From Neofusicoccum parvum (Eukaryota; Ascomycota; Dothideomycetes; Botryosphaeriales; Botryosphaeriaceae), in contig CP087211.1 in the NCBI GenBank assembly GCA_020912385.1, positions 1,984,001 to 2,048,000 of the forward strand: a stretch of 64,000 bases of DNA, given 5' to 3'. Shown one piece after another: positions 11,026 to 22,044 of this stretch. Below the pieces are notes generated by a model. The model was not told the origin of the DNA. It was given only the letters and a program-made list of their open reading frames with translations, and ran no database searches. The position numbers and the translations under genes were made by a program. Positions within the stretch are counted from its first letter, which is position 1; each line of letters begins with the position of its first letter.

Positions 11026-12156
11026 CTAGTAATCATAGAATCCTTTCCCGCTCTTCTTTCCCAGCCAACCAGCGTCAACCATCTTCCTGAGGAGTACTGC
11101 CGGTCTGTATTTGCTGTCACCGGTTTCCTCGTAAAGGACTTTCATGATGGCCAGACACGTGTCTATGCCAATGAAATCGGCAAGCTGCAACGGTCCCATT
11201 GGAACGTTTGTTCCGTTCTTCATAATCGCATCAATGTCCTCCTTGGCTCCAACCCCCGTTTCCAAACAAATGATCGCCTCATTGATATATGGCATCAGGA
11301 TGCGGTTCGCCAGGAAACCGGGAGAGTCCGCAGACAGGGATGGAATCTTGCCCATCTTCTTGCAAAGCTCGATAGCTGTATCAATGGTGTCCTGAGAGGT
11401 CTGCAGGCCAGTGATGATTTCCACTCCTTTTTGTACTGGAACAGGGTTCATGAAGTGGGTGCTGATGACGCGCGAAGGACCAGAAAGATCTTTGGGGTCT
11501 TTTGTGGTCGCTGCAGCGATTTTCGTGATCGAGATAGACGAGGTGTTGGTCGCAAGGATAGCGTGCGATGGGCAGATCTGCGAGAGCTGGGAGAAAATCT
11601 TCGTCTTGAGGTCTGGGATTTCCTGCGGCGCTGTTAGCATGAAGCGGCCTCATGAGGTCCAAAGGCCTGTACTGACTGGCACAGCCTCAATGACAAAGTC
11701 TACATCGGCAAGGCCATCCAGAGTTGTAGCTGAACTCAAGCGCTCTCTTGCCGCTGTGGCATCATCTTTGGAAATCCTCTGCTTCGAGACATCCTTCTCT
11801 AGAAGCTTGTCTGGGAGTTTTATTAGATGCGCCGTGTCCTGACGTCCGCCGCGAATGTAGCGTACCGGCAAACTTCAAGCCCTTGTCGATAGATGCTTGC
11901 GATGTATCGACGAGTTTGACGGGAAGTTGAGCTTTCTGCGCCGCGACAAGTGCAATTCCCAATCCCTGCGATTACTGGAATCAGCGCAAGCTCAATTGGA
12001 GAAATATGGCTTGAATCCGACCATCTGTCCCGCACCGATGACACCGAGCTTCTTGACCTCGGCTGCGGCAGCTGTCGCGGGAGTCGAGCTGAAACAGCGC
12101 AGCTGCGAGAAAGTGGCACGCCGCGTCGCAAAACGAGAAGCCACAAGGAAAGACAT
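11026..12156 (-). CDS. 3-hydroxyacyl-CoA dehydrogenase, mitochondrial
   Basis: Four exons, 12156-12022, 11965-11866, 11810-11677 and 11622-11026, give 321 residues. The first 30 residues are a likely mitochondrial presequence rich in Arg/Ser/Ala, ending in RCFSSTP. The NAD-binding Rossmann motif VIGAGQMGLGIALVAA is rebuilt across intron 1. ILATNTSSISI, STHFMNPVPVQKGVEII, DSPGFLANRILMPYINEA and GKKSGKGFYDY are all diagnostic of the family; the His in THFMNP is the catalytic one. It oxidises L-3-hydroxyacyl-CoA in beta-oxidation or short-chain acid metabolism. Intron 1 has an unusual GTCGGA donor, but only this junction gives the canonical GQMG. Its start codon is 250 bases from that of the divergent TOF1 gene. 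Confidence 0.93.
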
Positions 12157-12406
12157 GGTAGGATGGATAGGCGGACAGAAGAGGTGGTGGGGTGCAGAGG
12201 ATGGGAAGGGACAGCTCCACAGGGCAGCTTCACGAGCCCCGATGGCAGCCGTCACCTCGGCTTAAGGCACAGTGCATGGGCCATGTCCGCGCGGGGGCTT
12301 GGCGCTGTTGCGACGCGCTGCAACGCGCTAGTCGCGTCGCCCGATGGAACACGGCTTTCGCGTCTGAGCTGCGCTGAACGCCGACAACCCACCAGGAGCC
12401 GCAACG
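12157..12406. promoter_or_regulatory. Short bidirectional promoter region
   Basis: Only 250 bases separate the divergent start codons of the 3-hydroxyacyl-CoA dehydrogenase and TOF1, so both promoters must sit here or overlap the coding sequence. The stretch is GC-rich; no clear TATA element is visible. Confidence 0.55.
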
Positions 12407-15400
12407 ATGAGCCTCGACGACTGGGTCTCGCGCGACACTGTCGATGCGGAGGTCCGCGCGCACGTTTACAGTCTTGTCTCGGCTGTTAGTAGCCCCTCAT
12501 CCTCAAAAAACGAAGCAACTAACCGCTTGGCAGGTCGGTGGTTCCAGCATCGAGCAGGAAGGCCGCTATGTTCTGGGAGACGATGCGCTTGCGTGTCTGA
12601 AGGATATCCGCCGATGGCTTCGACTCTACGACCAGCGATTAAACCGGCACGATGTTGCAAGATGCCTGGCTGAGGCAGACGTCATAAAGGGCGATCTTTG
12701 CGAGATACTGGCGCTGTGGACGGAGGATAGGGTAAACGACAGGCTTAGGTCGAAGGCTGCTCTTGCTTGCAGTATGTATATCCAAAGCTGCGTTGGGCTA
12801 TGCTGACTCCCGCAGTGGAGGTTATGGTGCCCCTCACATGGCCTCTACAACTTGACCAGGATGAAGCGACCGTGAACCACCACCGACACATCCCCTACCT
12901 GCAGCTGGCGCAAACCAAGTACAAGCGAGTCGTCCTCCAACACCATGCCAAGATACTTCGCACCGCGGTCCGGCTGGCGCTGCCTTCAATGGCAGAGTCT
13001 AGGCGCGAGAGGAGCCCCCGGGACGACGGTATTATCTCGATCGTGCTGTACTTCTGCCGGAATATCGCTCTGATAACCCATCCACCGAACCTACCCGAAG
13101 ATGGTGATCAAGCCGAAATCTCGCGGTCCGCCACAATCGACACTTTCCATTACCAGGACATCTTTCAACTGATTCTTACAATATCCTCGAGCATCGGGGA
13201 TGAATTCGTCAATCAGGACGTGGTTGTTCTGGAAATTCTATTTCATTTGCTTAAGGGGATTGATGTGGAGAAGCTTTTCATGGAAGATGAAAAGCTAGCG
13301 AGCTCAAATACCAATGAGTTAAGGGACCTCATTCAGAAGGAGAAGGCGATGCTCGCAGGATATGCCAAGCATGCGCCGACCAGGCACAACCGTTTCGGCA
13401 CCATGATCTGGGTCAAGCGAGATGATGAAAAGGTCTCTACAGTGTCCGGCCAGGATGTGCTAGCGAGCAATGAAAAGAGTCTCCAGAAGATGGATAAGAC
13501 GAAGAAGTGGAACAAGCCCAAGTATCACGGAAAGAGAAAAGACGATTCAGCGTTGGACGAGTTCGACAAGAAGGTTCCTCTGGACAGATCTGCACGCAAG
13601 CACCTGAAGGCCTTTGTTGAAGAGTTCCTCGACTCCTCTTTCAATCCCCTCTTTACGCACCTACGGAAGGCCATAGACAATGAGGCGACACGGGTGCTCA
13701 CCGAAACGCATCCACGACAGTTCTGTTACCTCGTATCCTGGTTTTTGCAAGCCGAGTGTGCGCGTCGTGCAAAGGCAAAGAAGAGGAATGCAAAGGCGAA
13801 TGGGTCTGCACCAGCAGCAATCGAAGATGAAAGCTTCGCACTCATTGCTTCAGTCATGAATCAGGAGACCTTCATCTTCCTCAATCGATTCATGCAAAGG
13901 AACCTTGATGAGAAGTCATGGCGAGATCTCAACGCTGGAATGAAGTGTTTTACCCAGATTCTCCAGACGGTCCAGGAAATGTCCGAGTCTCCCACGGATG
14001 ACGACCAGGAAATCGCTGAAAACATTCAAAACCGTATCTTCTACGAAGAGACTACCCACGATCGGATTGTTACTCTCCTACGGAGTTACAAAGACCAAGG
14101 ACTTGGCTACTTGGATGCCTGCACTGAAATCTCGCATGTCTTCATCCGGATGCTTGAGCGATACTCCAAGCAAAACGCAGACCTTCAAGTACGAAGCCGG
14201 AGGCGTGCCCGGAAAAAAGCCAAGGCTGCTGCGCAGGCCAGTGGTGACGGTGAAGCCGAGGACCAAGGAGATGGTGAAGATGACCTTGCTGCTGCCCAAC
14301 GCACAACTTCGGAAAGAAAATTCGACTTTGCCCGCTTCCAGGCACGCTTTACCACGCAGGGTTGTATCAACACTTTTGTAGCCTTTACCCGATATTACAA
14401 TGATCTCAGCATCGAGCAATTGAAGCGTGCCCACCGCTTCTTCTACCGGGTCGCTTTCAAGTTGGAAATGGGAGTCATGCTCTACCGGGCCGACATCATT
14501 CATCTTTTCAACAAAATGGTTAAAGGGCCTGATGGTCTGGACAAAGATCTTCCGATTTTCCGAGAATGGGAGGAGTTTGTGAAGCAAATCTTCCGTCGTT
14601 GCATAAAGAAGGTCCAAGAGCGGCCAGAGCTCATTGTGGAGATGCTCTTCAGCAAGATCCCCGCGACAACTTTCTACCTCGAACACGGGCACGACAAGGA
14701 AGTCACTACCAGAATACCGAGACCACCGGCTGAACTCGAGGTGAAGGGCGACATGGACAAAAATGGTGAGATAGGAGTGGCTGTATCTCTCCTCGTCAAT
14801 CAGAACAAGGCAGACCACTTGGCATGGGTCAAGAAAGTGTTGTCATCCGCAGCTGAGGAGCGAAGCGCTTGGGAACAAGAGCAAGAAGCTCGAAAAGCTT
14901 TGGCACAACCTTCAGGCACCGGGGAGCAAGAGGCATCTCAGTCAGAGGAGGAGGCTGTCGCACCTTCCATCATGATCAAACCGGATCACGATGAACGTCG
15001 CGTGGCCTTGTTCAAGGACAACAAACTTCGTCTACTACTCAAGATTCTTGGCTTCATGAGGATGGGCCTTGAAGAAGACCCCGAAGCTAGCTGGATCATT
15101 CCGTCGGCTCTCACTTCTGAGCAGCTTCGAGGAAGTGAGCGCAGCATCCAGCAGGCAGAGTGGGAACCTCCGACTTTTGGAGACGATAAATCAGCTGAAG
15201 ACATGATTCGTACGAGGCGTCAACGCGTTGCACTCCGCGGTGATACGGATGATGAGGACGATGATGACGGCCCAGATGCTCTGGACGCGTTAGACGATGA
15301 AGAGCTTTTCCCAGCAGGCGGTCCAACCGCCCGTAGAGCAGATGCTCTAAAGGAGCTGAAGAAGAAGAGGGCTCGAAGGAAGAGGACAACAAGCGAGGAG

Positions 15401-15991
15401 CCTGACGACGAGGAGAAGGCAAGGAAGAGAGAAGCACGTCGTCAAAAGGAGCTTGAGAAGAGGCGGAAGGTCAAGAGTGCTCTTTTCGTCCACTCTTCAG
15501 ACGAGGAGACAGATGAAGAAGCGGACAAAGAATTCTTCGCCGCTGAAGAGGAGAGGAGAAAGAAGACGGCTGGCAAGATCGCGAGAGCGCTCATCAGTGC
15601 CCAGATTCACGAGACGGCAAGCAAGAAGAGGAAGTCGAAAAGTGAGGCTAAGAAGAGCAGGAAGAGAAGAAAGGGGACAGACTCTGACAGTGAAGACGAC
15701 GGTCTCGAGCTGGAGAGCCGGTCTTCGTCGGAAGAACCTGTCAGCCGGCTCAGGATTGTTAGCGATGACGAGGGAGAAGCTACTGATACACCCCTGTCAT
15801 CTCAGCACGCTGCGAGAGACCTGGCCAGGGAAAGTTCTACGGAAACGCCTGGGTCTGTACCGAAGGCCACGCAGGATGTCGACATGCAGGACGCCGATGA
15901 CGACGAGGAGGACGAAGATGTTCCAGTGCGCAAACCTGCGCGGAGAAGCAACGTCCGTGCTGGGTTCTTGGTTGACAGCGATTCCGAATAG
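12407..15991 (+). CDS. TOF1: Replication fork protection factor Tof1/Swi1 (Timeless)
   Basis: Three exons, 12407-12484, 12534-12771 and 12816-15991, give 1163 residues, normal for this family. The N-terminal Timeless domain includes ALACMEVMVPLTWPLQLDQ and LALPSMAESRRERSPRDDGIISIVLYFCRNIALI. ERKFDFARFQARFTTQGCINTFVAFTRYYND and HRFFYRVAFKLEMGVMLYRADIIHLFNKM follow in the middle, as in Tof1/Swi1. The C-terminus is highly charged, with alternating acidic stretches and Lys/Arg clusters, and ends in RRSNVRAGFLVDSDSE. Together with Csm3/Swi3 and Mrc1 this nuclear protein stabilises paused forks and supports checkpoint signalling. The 49 and 44 nt introns have good donors (GTTAGT, GTATGT) and restore frame. 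It shares a short promoter region with the dehydrogenase gene on the other strand. Confidence 0.95.
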
Positions 15992-16808
15992 TGGAGCACT
16001 AACGCTCTAGGCACAGTTGGCGTTATGCGGGGCTCACATGGCACAAGCGGAGTGAGTGTATGTTAGGTGTTCGGGTAGGGTTGGAGGATTCACATCTGGG
16101 CTTGCTTGGTCTTAGCGGCGTACAACGGAGGCTAGCGACATGAGGGCACGTAGCTCGATCATCGTATTCCGATTTTTCCGGTGTGACCAAGATCCGAAAT
16201 CAGGAAAGCAAGACATTCGAGAATGCGATGACGACTAATTTCCTTCAGCTGCGCTTGGCTGCGCCGCATCTAGAGCGCACATTTGACCGGCAATCTCGTC
16301 CGCAAACAGGGAAGTGGCTTGAGAGGGGCAGGATCGAAAGTCTCCGTCAGTCACCCCACAATTGAGATTGCGTTGCCTCATCAAGCAGGCGGGGCATCTC
16401 CAGACAAGGCGCACGGGGCGTTCCTCCAGCCAGATCAGAAACGAGCACGCGATGATACTAGCCTTACGCCATACTTACCGCGCATCCTGCGGCACACCCG
16501 GCCCGCAGTTTCCAAATTGAGCGCGAGAATCCTGTTATTCCTTGCTTCAGATCGTGTCTGACACCAGGAAGTGCGTAACGCGCTGATCCGCCGCCGCAAA
16601 GGGTTTTTCGGAACGGTGACCGGCGCCACACGGTGATGTCACATAGTGCGGGCGTGCGCTTGCTTTGCATCAAACAGGAAGCGATCGGCACCACCAAGCT
16701 TTTCCAGCCACTGCCCAGGCCGTGCCTTCCGCAACAGCTGTGGCGCGCCTCCGAGCTGCACCTGACGCTTGTTTGGCTCTCGGCCTGGCTGCCACAGTTG
16801 AAGTGCAT
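15992..16808. other. Intergenic region
   Basis: This is the 3' flank of TOF1 and the distal promoter of the repeat-protein gene. It contains a near-CRE octamer (TGATGTCA, 16634-16641) but no supportable gene. Confidence 0.4.
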
Positions 16809-16816
16809 TGACGTCA
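16809..16816. promoter_or_regulatory. CRE/ATF site (TGACGTCA)
   Basis: A perfect palindromic cAMP-response element lies about 147 bases before the start codon of the hydrophilic repeat protein, with a TTAAATA TATA-like element at 16833-16839 just downstream. In fungi such sites bind Atf1/AtfA-type bZIP factors that drive stress and spore genes. The octamer is seen directly; its use is inferred. Confidence 0.6.
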
Positions 16817-16962
16817 AGGCCGCTGCTTCTGCTTAAATACGCCTCTCTGCTGGGACTTCTGCCAGCATCTTCAACAACAACTCTCAATCACCCATCCACA
16901 ACCACTACAACTCTCTTCCAAGATTTCTTCACACACCTTCTCTTGACCAACCTACAATCATC

Positions 16963-18927
16963 ATGTCTCACACTGGAGAAACTACCGGCACCGGTCTGAG
17001 GGGTGCCGCCGGCGCCGTCCATGGTAAGTCCACTTTTCACTTTCTCCTACCTAAGCTTCCACCAACACGCCATCCCAGGTGTTGGTGAAGCCATTCGCGG
17101 CACAATCAACACAGCGGCCGACAGCGCCATGGGCAGCAAGTCAGGCGTGGCCAAGAACCAAGCCATCACCGATCGGGGCATCGATGAGATTCAGACCGGC
17201 CGCTACCACGGAACCGGTGCGGGCGTGACTCCTGCCGATACGGCTGCTGAGCGTCACAACCGTGCTGCCCAGGGCGAGTATCCAAGCACTACGCATGGCA
17301 CTACTGGTTTGGGCAGCTCTGGTCCTGCGCACGCTGGTGCTACTGCGGGTTCTCACTGTACGCACTGAACTCCTTGGCTGCGCCTGCCCCATAACCGTCC
17401 CTACCCAACACTTGCCATTTTCATTCAATGCCTCGATTAAAGACACTAACCGTTCATATAGACCCGTCCACCACCACCCACGATGGAGCCTACAACACCA
17501 CTGACACTACCGGCGCTGCTGGCTATGACAATCCCCGTTCTACCAACGCCGGCCCACATTCCATTAATGTAGGCAACACCATCGACCCTCGGGTGGATTC
17601 CGACCGCAGCCAACAGTACGGTACTACGCACGGCAACTCCGGTGTTGGTTCGACGGGCACCCACGGCACCTCTGGTCTCAGCTCGACGGGCACCCACGGC
17701 ACCACAGGCACCCACGGCACCACAGGCACCCACGGCACCTCTGGTCTCAGCTCGACGGGCACCCACGGCACCACGGGCACCCACGGCACCTCTGGTCTCA
17801 GCTCGACGGGCACCCACGGCACCACAGGCACCCACGGCACCACGGGCACCCACGGCACCTCTGGTCTCAGCTCGACGGGCACCCACGGCACCACAGGCAC
17901 CCACGGCACCACGGGCACCCACGGCACCTCTGGCCTCAGCTCGACGGGCACCCACGGCACCACTGGCTCGCACATCCAGCATGACAACCCCCACTCCTCC
18001 AACGCTGGCCCACATTCTTCAAATTTGGGAAACCGCGTCGATCCGAATGTGGACTCCGACCTCGACAAAAGGCGCGGCAGCGCTCACACTGCCGGCCTTC
18101 AGGGCGCAGGTGGGTTGAGCGGCGCCACGAGTCACCGCGGCAGTGGTATCAATCCCACTGAAATTCCTGGCGGCTACACCACCGCGGAGACGACGACTGG
18201 CCACAGCGGCGTCGGCGGTAATAGCGGCGTGCCCGGTGCCCATGGCTCGCATCCCGGCAACACCCAGGGACAGTACGAAAACCCGAAGTCCTCGAACCAC
18301 GGCCCACACAGTTCGAATTTGCTCAACAAACTTGATCCGAGAAGCGATTCTGATGCCGACCACCGTGCTGCTCACGGCACGACTGGCACTCACGACACCA
18401 CGACTGGTACTCACGGCACTACGACTGGTACTCATGGCACTACGACTGGTGCTCACGGCACGACTGGCGCTCACGGAACGACGACTGGTACTCATGGCAC
18501 CACGGCTGGTACTCACGGCACCCACGGCACCCACGGCACCACGACTGGTGCTAGCTACGGTACTACGGGCACCACTGGATCGCACGTCCAGCACGACAAC
18601 CCTCACTCCACCAACGCTGGCCCGCACGAGAGTAACATCGCCAATAAGGCAGATCCCCGATTCGATTCTGATCTCGACAACCGTGGCGCCGCTGGTACCC
18701 ACACTGGCACTCATACCGGCACTAGTGGCACAACTGGCCACACAACTGGTACTCACGATGTCACTGGCACTCACGGAACTCACGGAACTACCAGCCATGC
18801 CACTGGCACTCACGACACTGCGGGTGTGCGTTCCGATGGCACCAAGACTGATGCCCATCCCTCGCACGGAACTGGTCTGGTCGGCAAGGTCCTCGACACT
18901 GTTGACCCGAGAGTTAAGAAGGCTTAA
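16963..18927 (+). CDS. Hydrophilic Gly-Thr-His repeat protein with four 27-residue modules
   Basis: Three exons, 16963-17023, 17079-17357 and 17462-18927, give 601 residues. The N-terminus (GLRGAAGAVHGVGEAIRGTI) is amphipathic. Four copies of a module of the form (Y/H)(D/E)NP.S.N.GPH..N...N..DPR.DSD begin at about residues 135, 287, 385 and 491. I recall this module from filamentous-ascomycete proteins often labelled cell surface protein, whose biochemistry is unclear. Between modules lie Gly-Thr-His-rich tracts (TGTHGT repeats). The whole protein is very hydrophilic, without Cys-rich or membrane segments and without a convincing signal peptide, like hydrophilins or LEA-type stress proteins. 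The upstream CRE site supports stress or developmental control. The C-terminus, LVGKVLDTVDPRVKKA, repeats the DPR motif once more. Confidence 0.85.
17649..17970 (+). repeat. Coding minisatellite (15-33 nt units)
   Basis: Near-perfect tandem copies of a 15-nt unit coding Gly-Thr-His-Gly-Thr are interrupted by an 18-nt segment coding SGLSST. Units differ mostly at single third-codon positions, so the array is young or homogenised. A second, more diverged Thr-Gly-Thr-His tract lies at about 18370-18560. All units are multiples of three, so copy-number changes would keep the reading frame. Confidence 0.9.
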
Positions 18928-19206
18928 ACGGGGGCGTGACACTCCGGCCTATGACAATGATCATGGGTCAATTGGGCTTTGATTAACGCGACATGACCTA
19001 TGTACGATGATTGATGCAAGGTTCGAGAATACCTCAACAAGCAACTATCATAATACCCCTTTTTAGATAGTCCAATTGAGGTTCATGACTACAGCTTCCC
19101 ACTTCAGGTGTCGTGAGTTTCCTTTGCCGTTACTTAACCTTGACGAAATAAGAATCCAGACTGGAATTATAGACAGAGACTGACAATCATGCATTCTCTA
19201 ATACAG

Positions 19207-21327
19207 TTACCAAATGGTGATCGTATGCTGCACCTCTCCATCTCGTCTTTCATACAAGCTCAAATGTTCGTCAAGCGTGGAGCCATCCATCAGCCATTTC
19301 TCAGAGATCCTCCAGACCCCATCATGATGCTCTGGTGAAGCCTGGTATTGGTTGAAGTAGAAAGCAGCACTCCAGAAAGCTCTAATATTTGTTCCTCTCC
19401 AGGAATCTTGCACGACGAAATATCCGCAACGACGGTACTGCTGATCGGCTGGATTTCCGTTATCAAGTTTCTCCAGGAGCAAGCCATCAAGCCAGCCTCC
19501 GAAACTGTCTGATCCAATGTCATCGCGCGCAAGGATAGGTACACACCAGATGTGAGGAATCTTATTGTCCTCTTCACAGTCGAGGTATAGGTGTAATTCC
19601 AGGGTTATGGAGCCGCCTGCGGGTGAGAAAACCAAGACCTGCGTCCACTGGCCGTATATTCTTGTAGCGGGAACAAGATAACATCTAGCTCGGACAAAGC
19701 CTGCTGTTGTTGTATACTTCGGTCCATCCGGGTCACTCCAGATCTGAACATCGACGATTTTGAGGAGGCAGATCTTCTCATCCTCCCAGGCAACCCAGTC
19801 CTGCATCGCGTTCCTGTCCGGCAAGGAAGCCCAGCTCCAACTCGGAGCTATGAAAGTCCCGTGACGTTTGTCGCACGGCACCGGCGTCCACCAGCACAAC
19901 TGTTGCTCTAGATCCCGCCTCCAGAGGCCGGCCAGAAAGTCATCCTTCAGCACCGGTTGTATCTTGTCGACAATCCCAGCCAAAGCCACCAGCCTGTCCG
20001 TCTCACGCGTCAACCGCAGCCCGGCGTACTTCGACCACACGTAGCCCCACCTCTGCAGAAACTCCCTCGAGCCCAGCGGCCTCCGCGTCTCGGAGCGGAT
20101 CCACATGCTCGCGCAACCCTGCTTCGAGAACTTTCTGATCCCGCTGGCGGGCACGCTCGTCCCCGGCGGCGACAGCTCCGCGACGCGGACTTCGTTGCAC
20201 TCCCACGCCAGCTGCGACAGGCCGAAATGCACGACCCGCGGCGACAGCAGCCGCTCCTGGTGCACCCACGCTCGGGCGTTGAGCGGCGCGCCGTCGAGCT
20301 CGTCCCAGATGTCCCGCCCGCTCTGGTGCGCGCAGTACGCGCCTCGCCACCCGTCCCAGTCGATGCGCACGGCGAATGGCCGCCGCGCGTCTTTGGTCTG
20401 CCGCGGGTTTGCGGTGAAGCAGCCCTCGGAGGAGTTGGAGGCGGCCGTCGCGGCGATGTTACAGTGGGAGTTGCCGTAGACGGAGCACATCAGCCCGGAT
20501 TCTTTGGCCCAGTCTTCGCGCGAGTTCTGGATGATGCAGAGGGAGTCGATCCAGAGGTAGCGGACTTGGAGACGGGATGTGATGGCGATGGTGTCGCGGA
20601 ATGTTTTGGGGAAAGCGGACAGGGAGAGGCCGTTCTTCATGGATGCTTTGTTTTCGGTGATCAGGGTGATGAGTTGGACGGAGCCCCAGCAGTGGCTGAG
20701 AGTTGTGTAGCGCGTACATGGAGGGATCTCATCCCCTTCTCGGAGGCACACCCCTTTGGGGAGCTCGGGAGGATCCAGGTCGAGAAGGCGAGTGGGGCGC
20801 CAGTTGGTTGGTGTCTTTGGCTGGTTGCAGGCCTGATGATTTTGAAGACATGACTGCATCCATGTTTCTATCAGAGCCCAGTCATCGTTGAGTTGTTTAT
20901 TTGATCCCACATAGGCCATATTGAAAAGGGTACTTGCTTCTACGGACTTCGTCAGATCAGAGAAGGCTTGCGCGGAGTGCGGCTTACCATTCAGTGGGAA
21001 GAACGTCATTGATGAACCCAACAGCTCTTTACGTCCATCCTTGTGCACCCAGAAACCCAATAGCAGTGTGTTCTCCTCTGCGGAAGATTGCGTCCAACCG
21101 TATTCGAGATATGGCCAAGTCTGTATGGGAGGAAACCCGGATTTGGACGCCGCGTGAAAAATTATTGCGCATATAATACAACGGTCGACAAGCGACTCTA
21201 TTCGGGCATAGTCAGGTCGGTTGATAGTTCTACGGATTTTGGGCCCCCGAAAGATGCTATCGCAGAACTCGCAGAGCGTACCGCTTGCATGCGACGCCAG
21301 GTCCGGGGAGTTTGCCTCCTCACTCAT
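19207..21327 (-). CDS. HET-domain protein (heterokaryon incompatibility)
   Basis: A single exon of 706 residues; the first in-frame ATG is at 21327. A Cys-containing N-terminal region (CEFCDSIF, RCIICAIIF) is followed by the HET domain from about residue 207: RYTTLSHCWGS, FPKTFRDTIAITSRLQVRYLWIDSLCIIQ, EDWAKESGLMCSVYGNSHCNIAATAA. After it come ARAWVHQERLLSPRVVHF and PSWSWASLPD, the usual order in this family. HET proteins trigger cell death upon fusion of incompatible hyphae or serve in innate-immunity-like responses. Most family members have unknown partners, and none of the known partner genes adjoins this one. The gene appears intact, and an AT-richer region lies upstream. Confidence 0.93.
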   Translation of the reverse strand: MSEEANSPDLASHASGTLCEFCDSIFRGPKIRRTINRPDYARIESLVDRCIICAIIFHAASKSGFPPIQTWPYLEYGWTQSSAEENTLLLGFWVHKDGRKELLGSSMTFFPLNGKPHSAQAFSDLTKSVEASTLFNMAYVGSNKQLNDDWALIETWMQSCLQNHQACNQPKTPTNWRPTRLLDLDPPELPKGVCLREGDEIPPCTRYTTLSHCWGSVQLITLITENKASMKNGLSLSAFPKTFRDTIAITSRLQVRYLWIDSLCIIQNSREDWAKESGLMCSVYGNSHCNIAATAASNSSEGCFTANPRQTKDARRPFAVRIDWDGWRGAYCAHQSGRDIWDELDGAPLNARAWVHQERLLSPRVVHFGLSQLAWECNEVRVAELSPPGTSVPASGIRKFSKQGCASMWIRSETRRPLGSREFLQRWGYVWSKYAGLRLTRETDRLVALAGIVDKIQPVLKDDFLAGLWRRDLEQQLCWWTPVPCDKRHGTFIAPSWSWASLPDRNAMQDWVAWEDEKICLLKIVDVQIWSDPDGPKYTTTAGFVRARCYLVPATRIYGQWTQVLVFSPAGGSITLELHLYLDCEEDNKIPHIWCVPILARDDIGSDSFGGWLDGLLLEKLDNGNPADQQYRRCGYFVVQDSWRGTNIRAFWSAAFYFNQYQASPEHHDGVWRISEKWLMDGSTLDEHLSLYERRDGEVQHTITIW

Positions 21328-22044
21328 AGTGCCTCGAGAAACAGTATGGCATGGAACTACAGACTGTAATATGAGGATTCTCAAGGCGCGTTGAAGGGGC
21401 TCCAGACAGTCAAAAGGTCAAAGTGAGAGTCGTGTATTTTTGAAAGGGTTTCGTGGGTGCCTAGAGGGTACTCCAGTATAGAGCTTGAGTCTACCGGATA
21501 TGCTGGAACAAGATACTCAGTGCTTGATAGTCAGAGATAGAGGCCTGGATGACTGCAGAGGTTGAGTAGCTGCGGAGCTTATAGACCTTCCCCGCAGCTG
21601 ATTACCGGAGGTCTGTGCGCTGATTATCCAGCCCCCGCCCACCTATTCATGCCACGCCTTGCCCTTCGAACTCTTGTGTTTCGCCGCAATAGACGAAAAC
21701 GGACCGTCACCCTTCACATGCCCTTCGTTATATTTCCAACCTGGTCCTCGTATTGTTTCTTTTGCTTATTCTGACGTGGCTCTTCTTTTTATTTTTATTT
21801 TAAAAGAAAATTTCTGTCCTCTCAAGTTTAATTCAATGCTGTCTAATTTCTAGTCTTTAGTCTAGATATCCGGCCTTATTTTTGTTGTAGGAATAACTAT
21901 ACAGGATCTAAAACAACAACACTACATAAATAACAGATTTCCCGTGGAAAAAGATATGATACTACACCTTCCTACCTTGATCATAGAAACACCTTACAAC
22001 CGGATGATCATTCAGCTACCTGCTCAATGTACCTCTCCTTTTAT
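21328..22044. other. AT-rich intergenic region
   Basis: Upstream of the HET gene and downstream of the CorA-like gene. It contains A/T runs around 21770-21830 and no supportable coding region. Confidence 0.45.

Noticed and set aside
17446..18068. CRISPR-like regular repeats
   Set aside because: The repeats are in-frame 15-nt units inside a eukaryotic coding exon, without unique spacers or cas genes.
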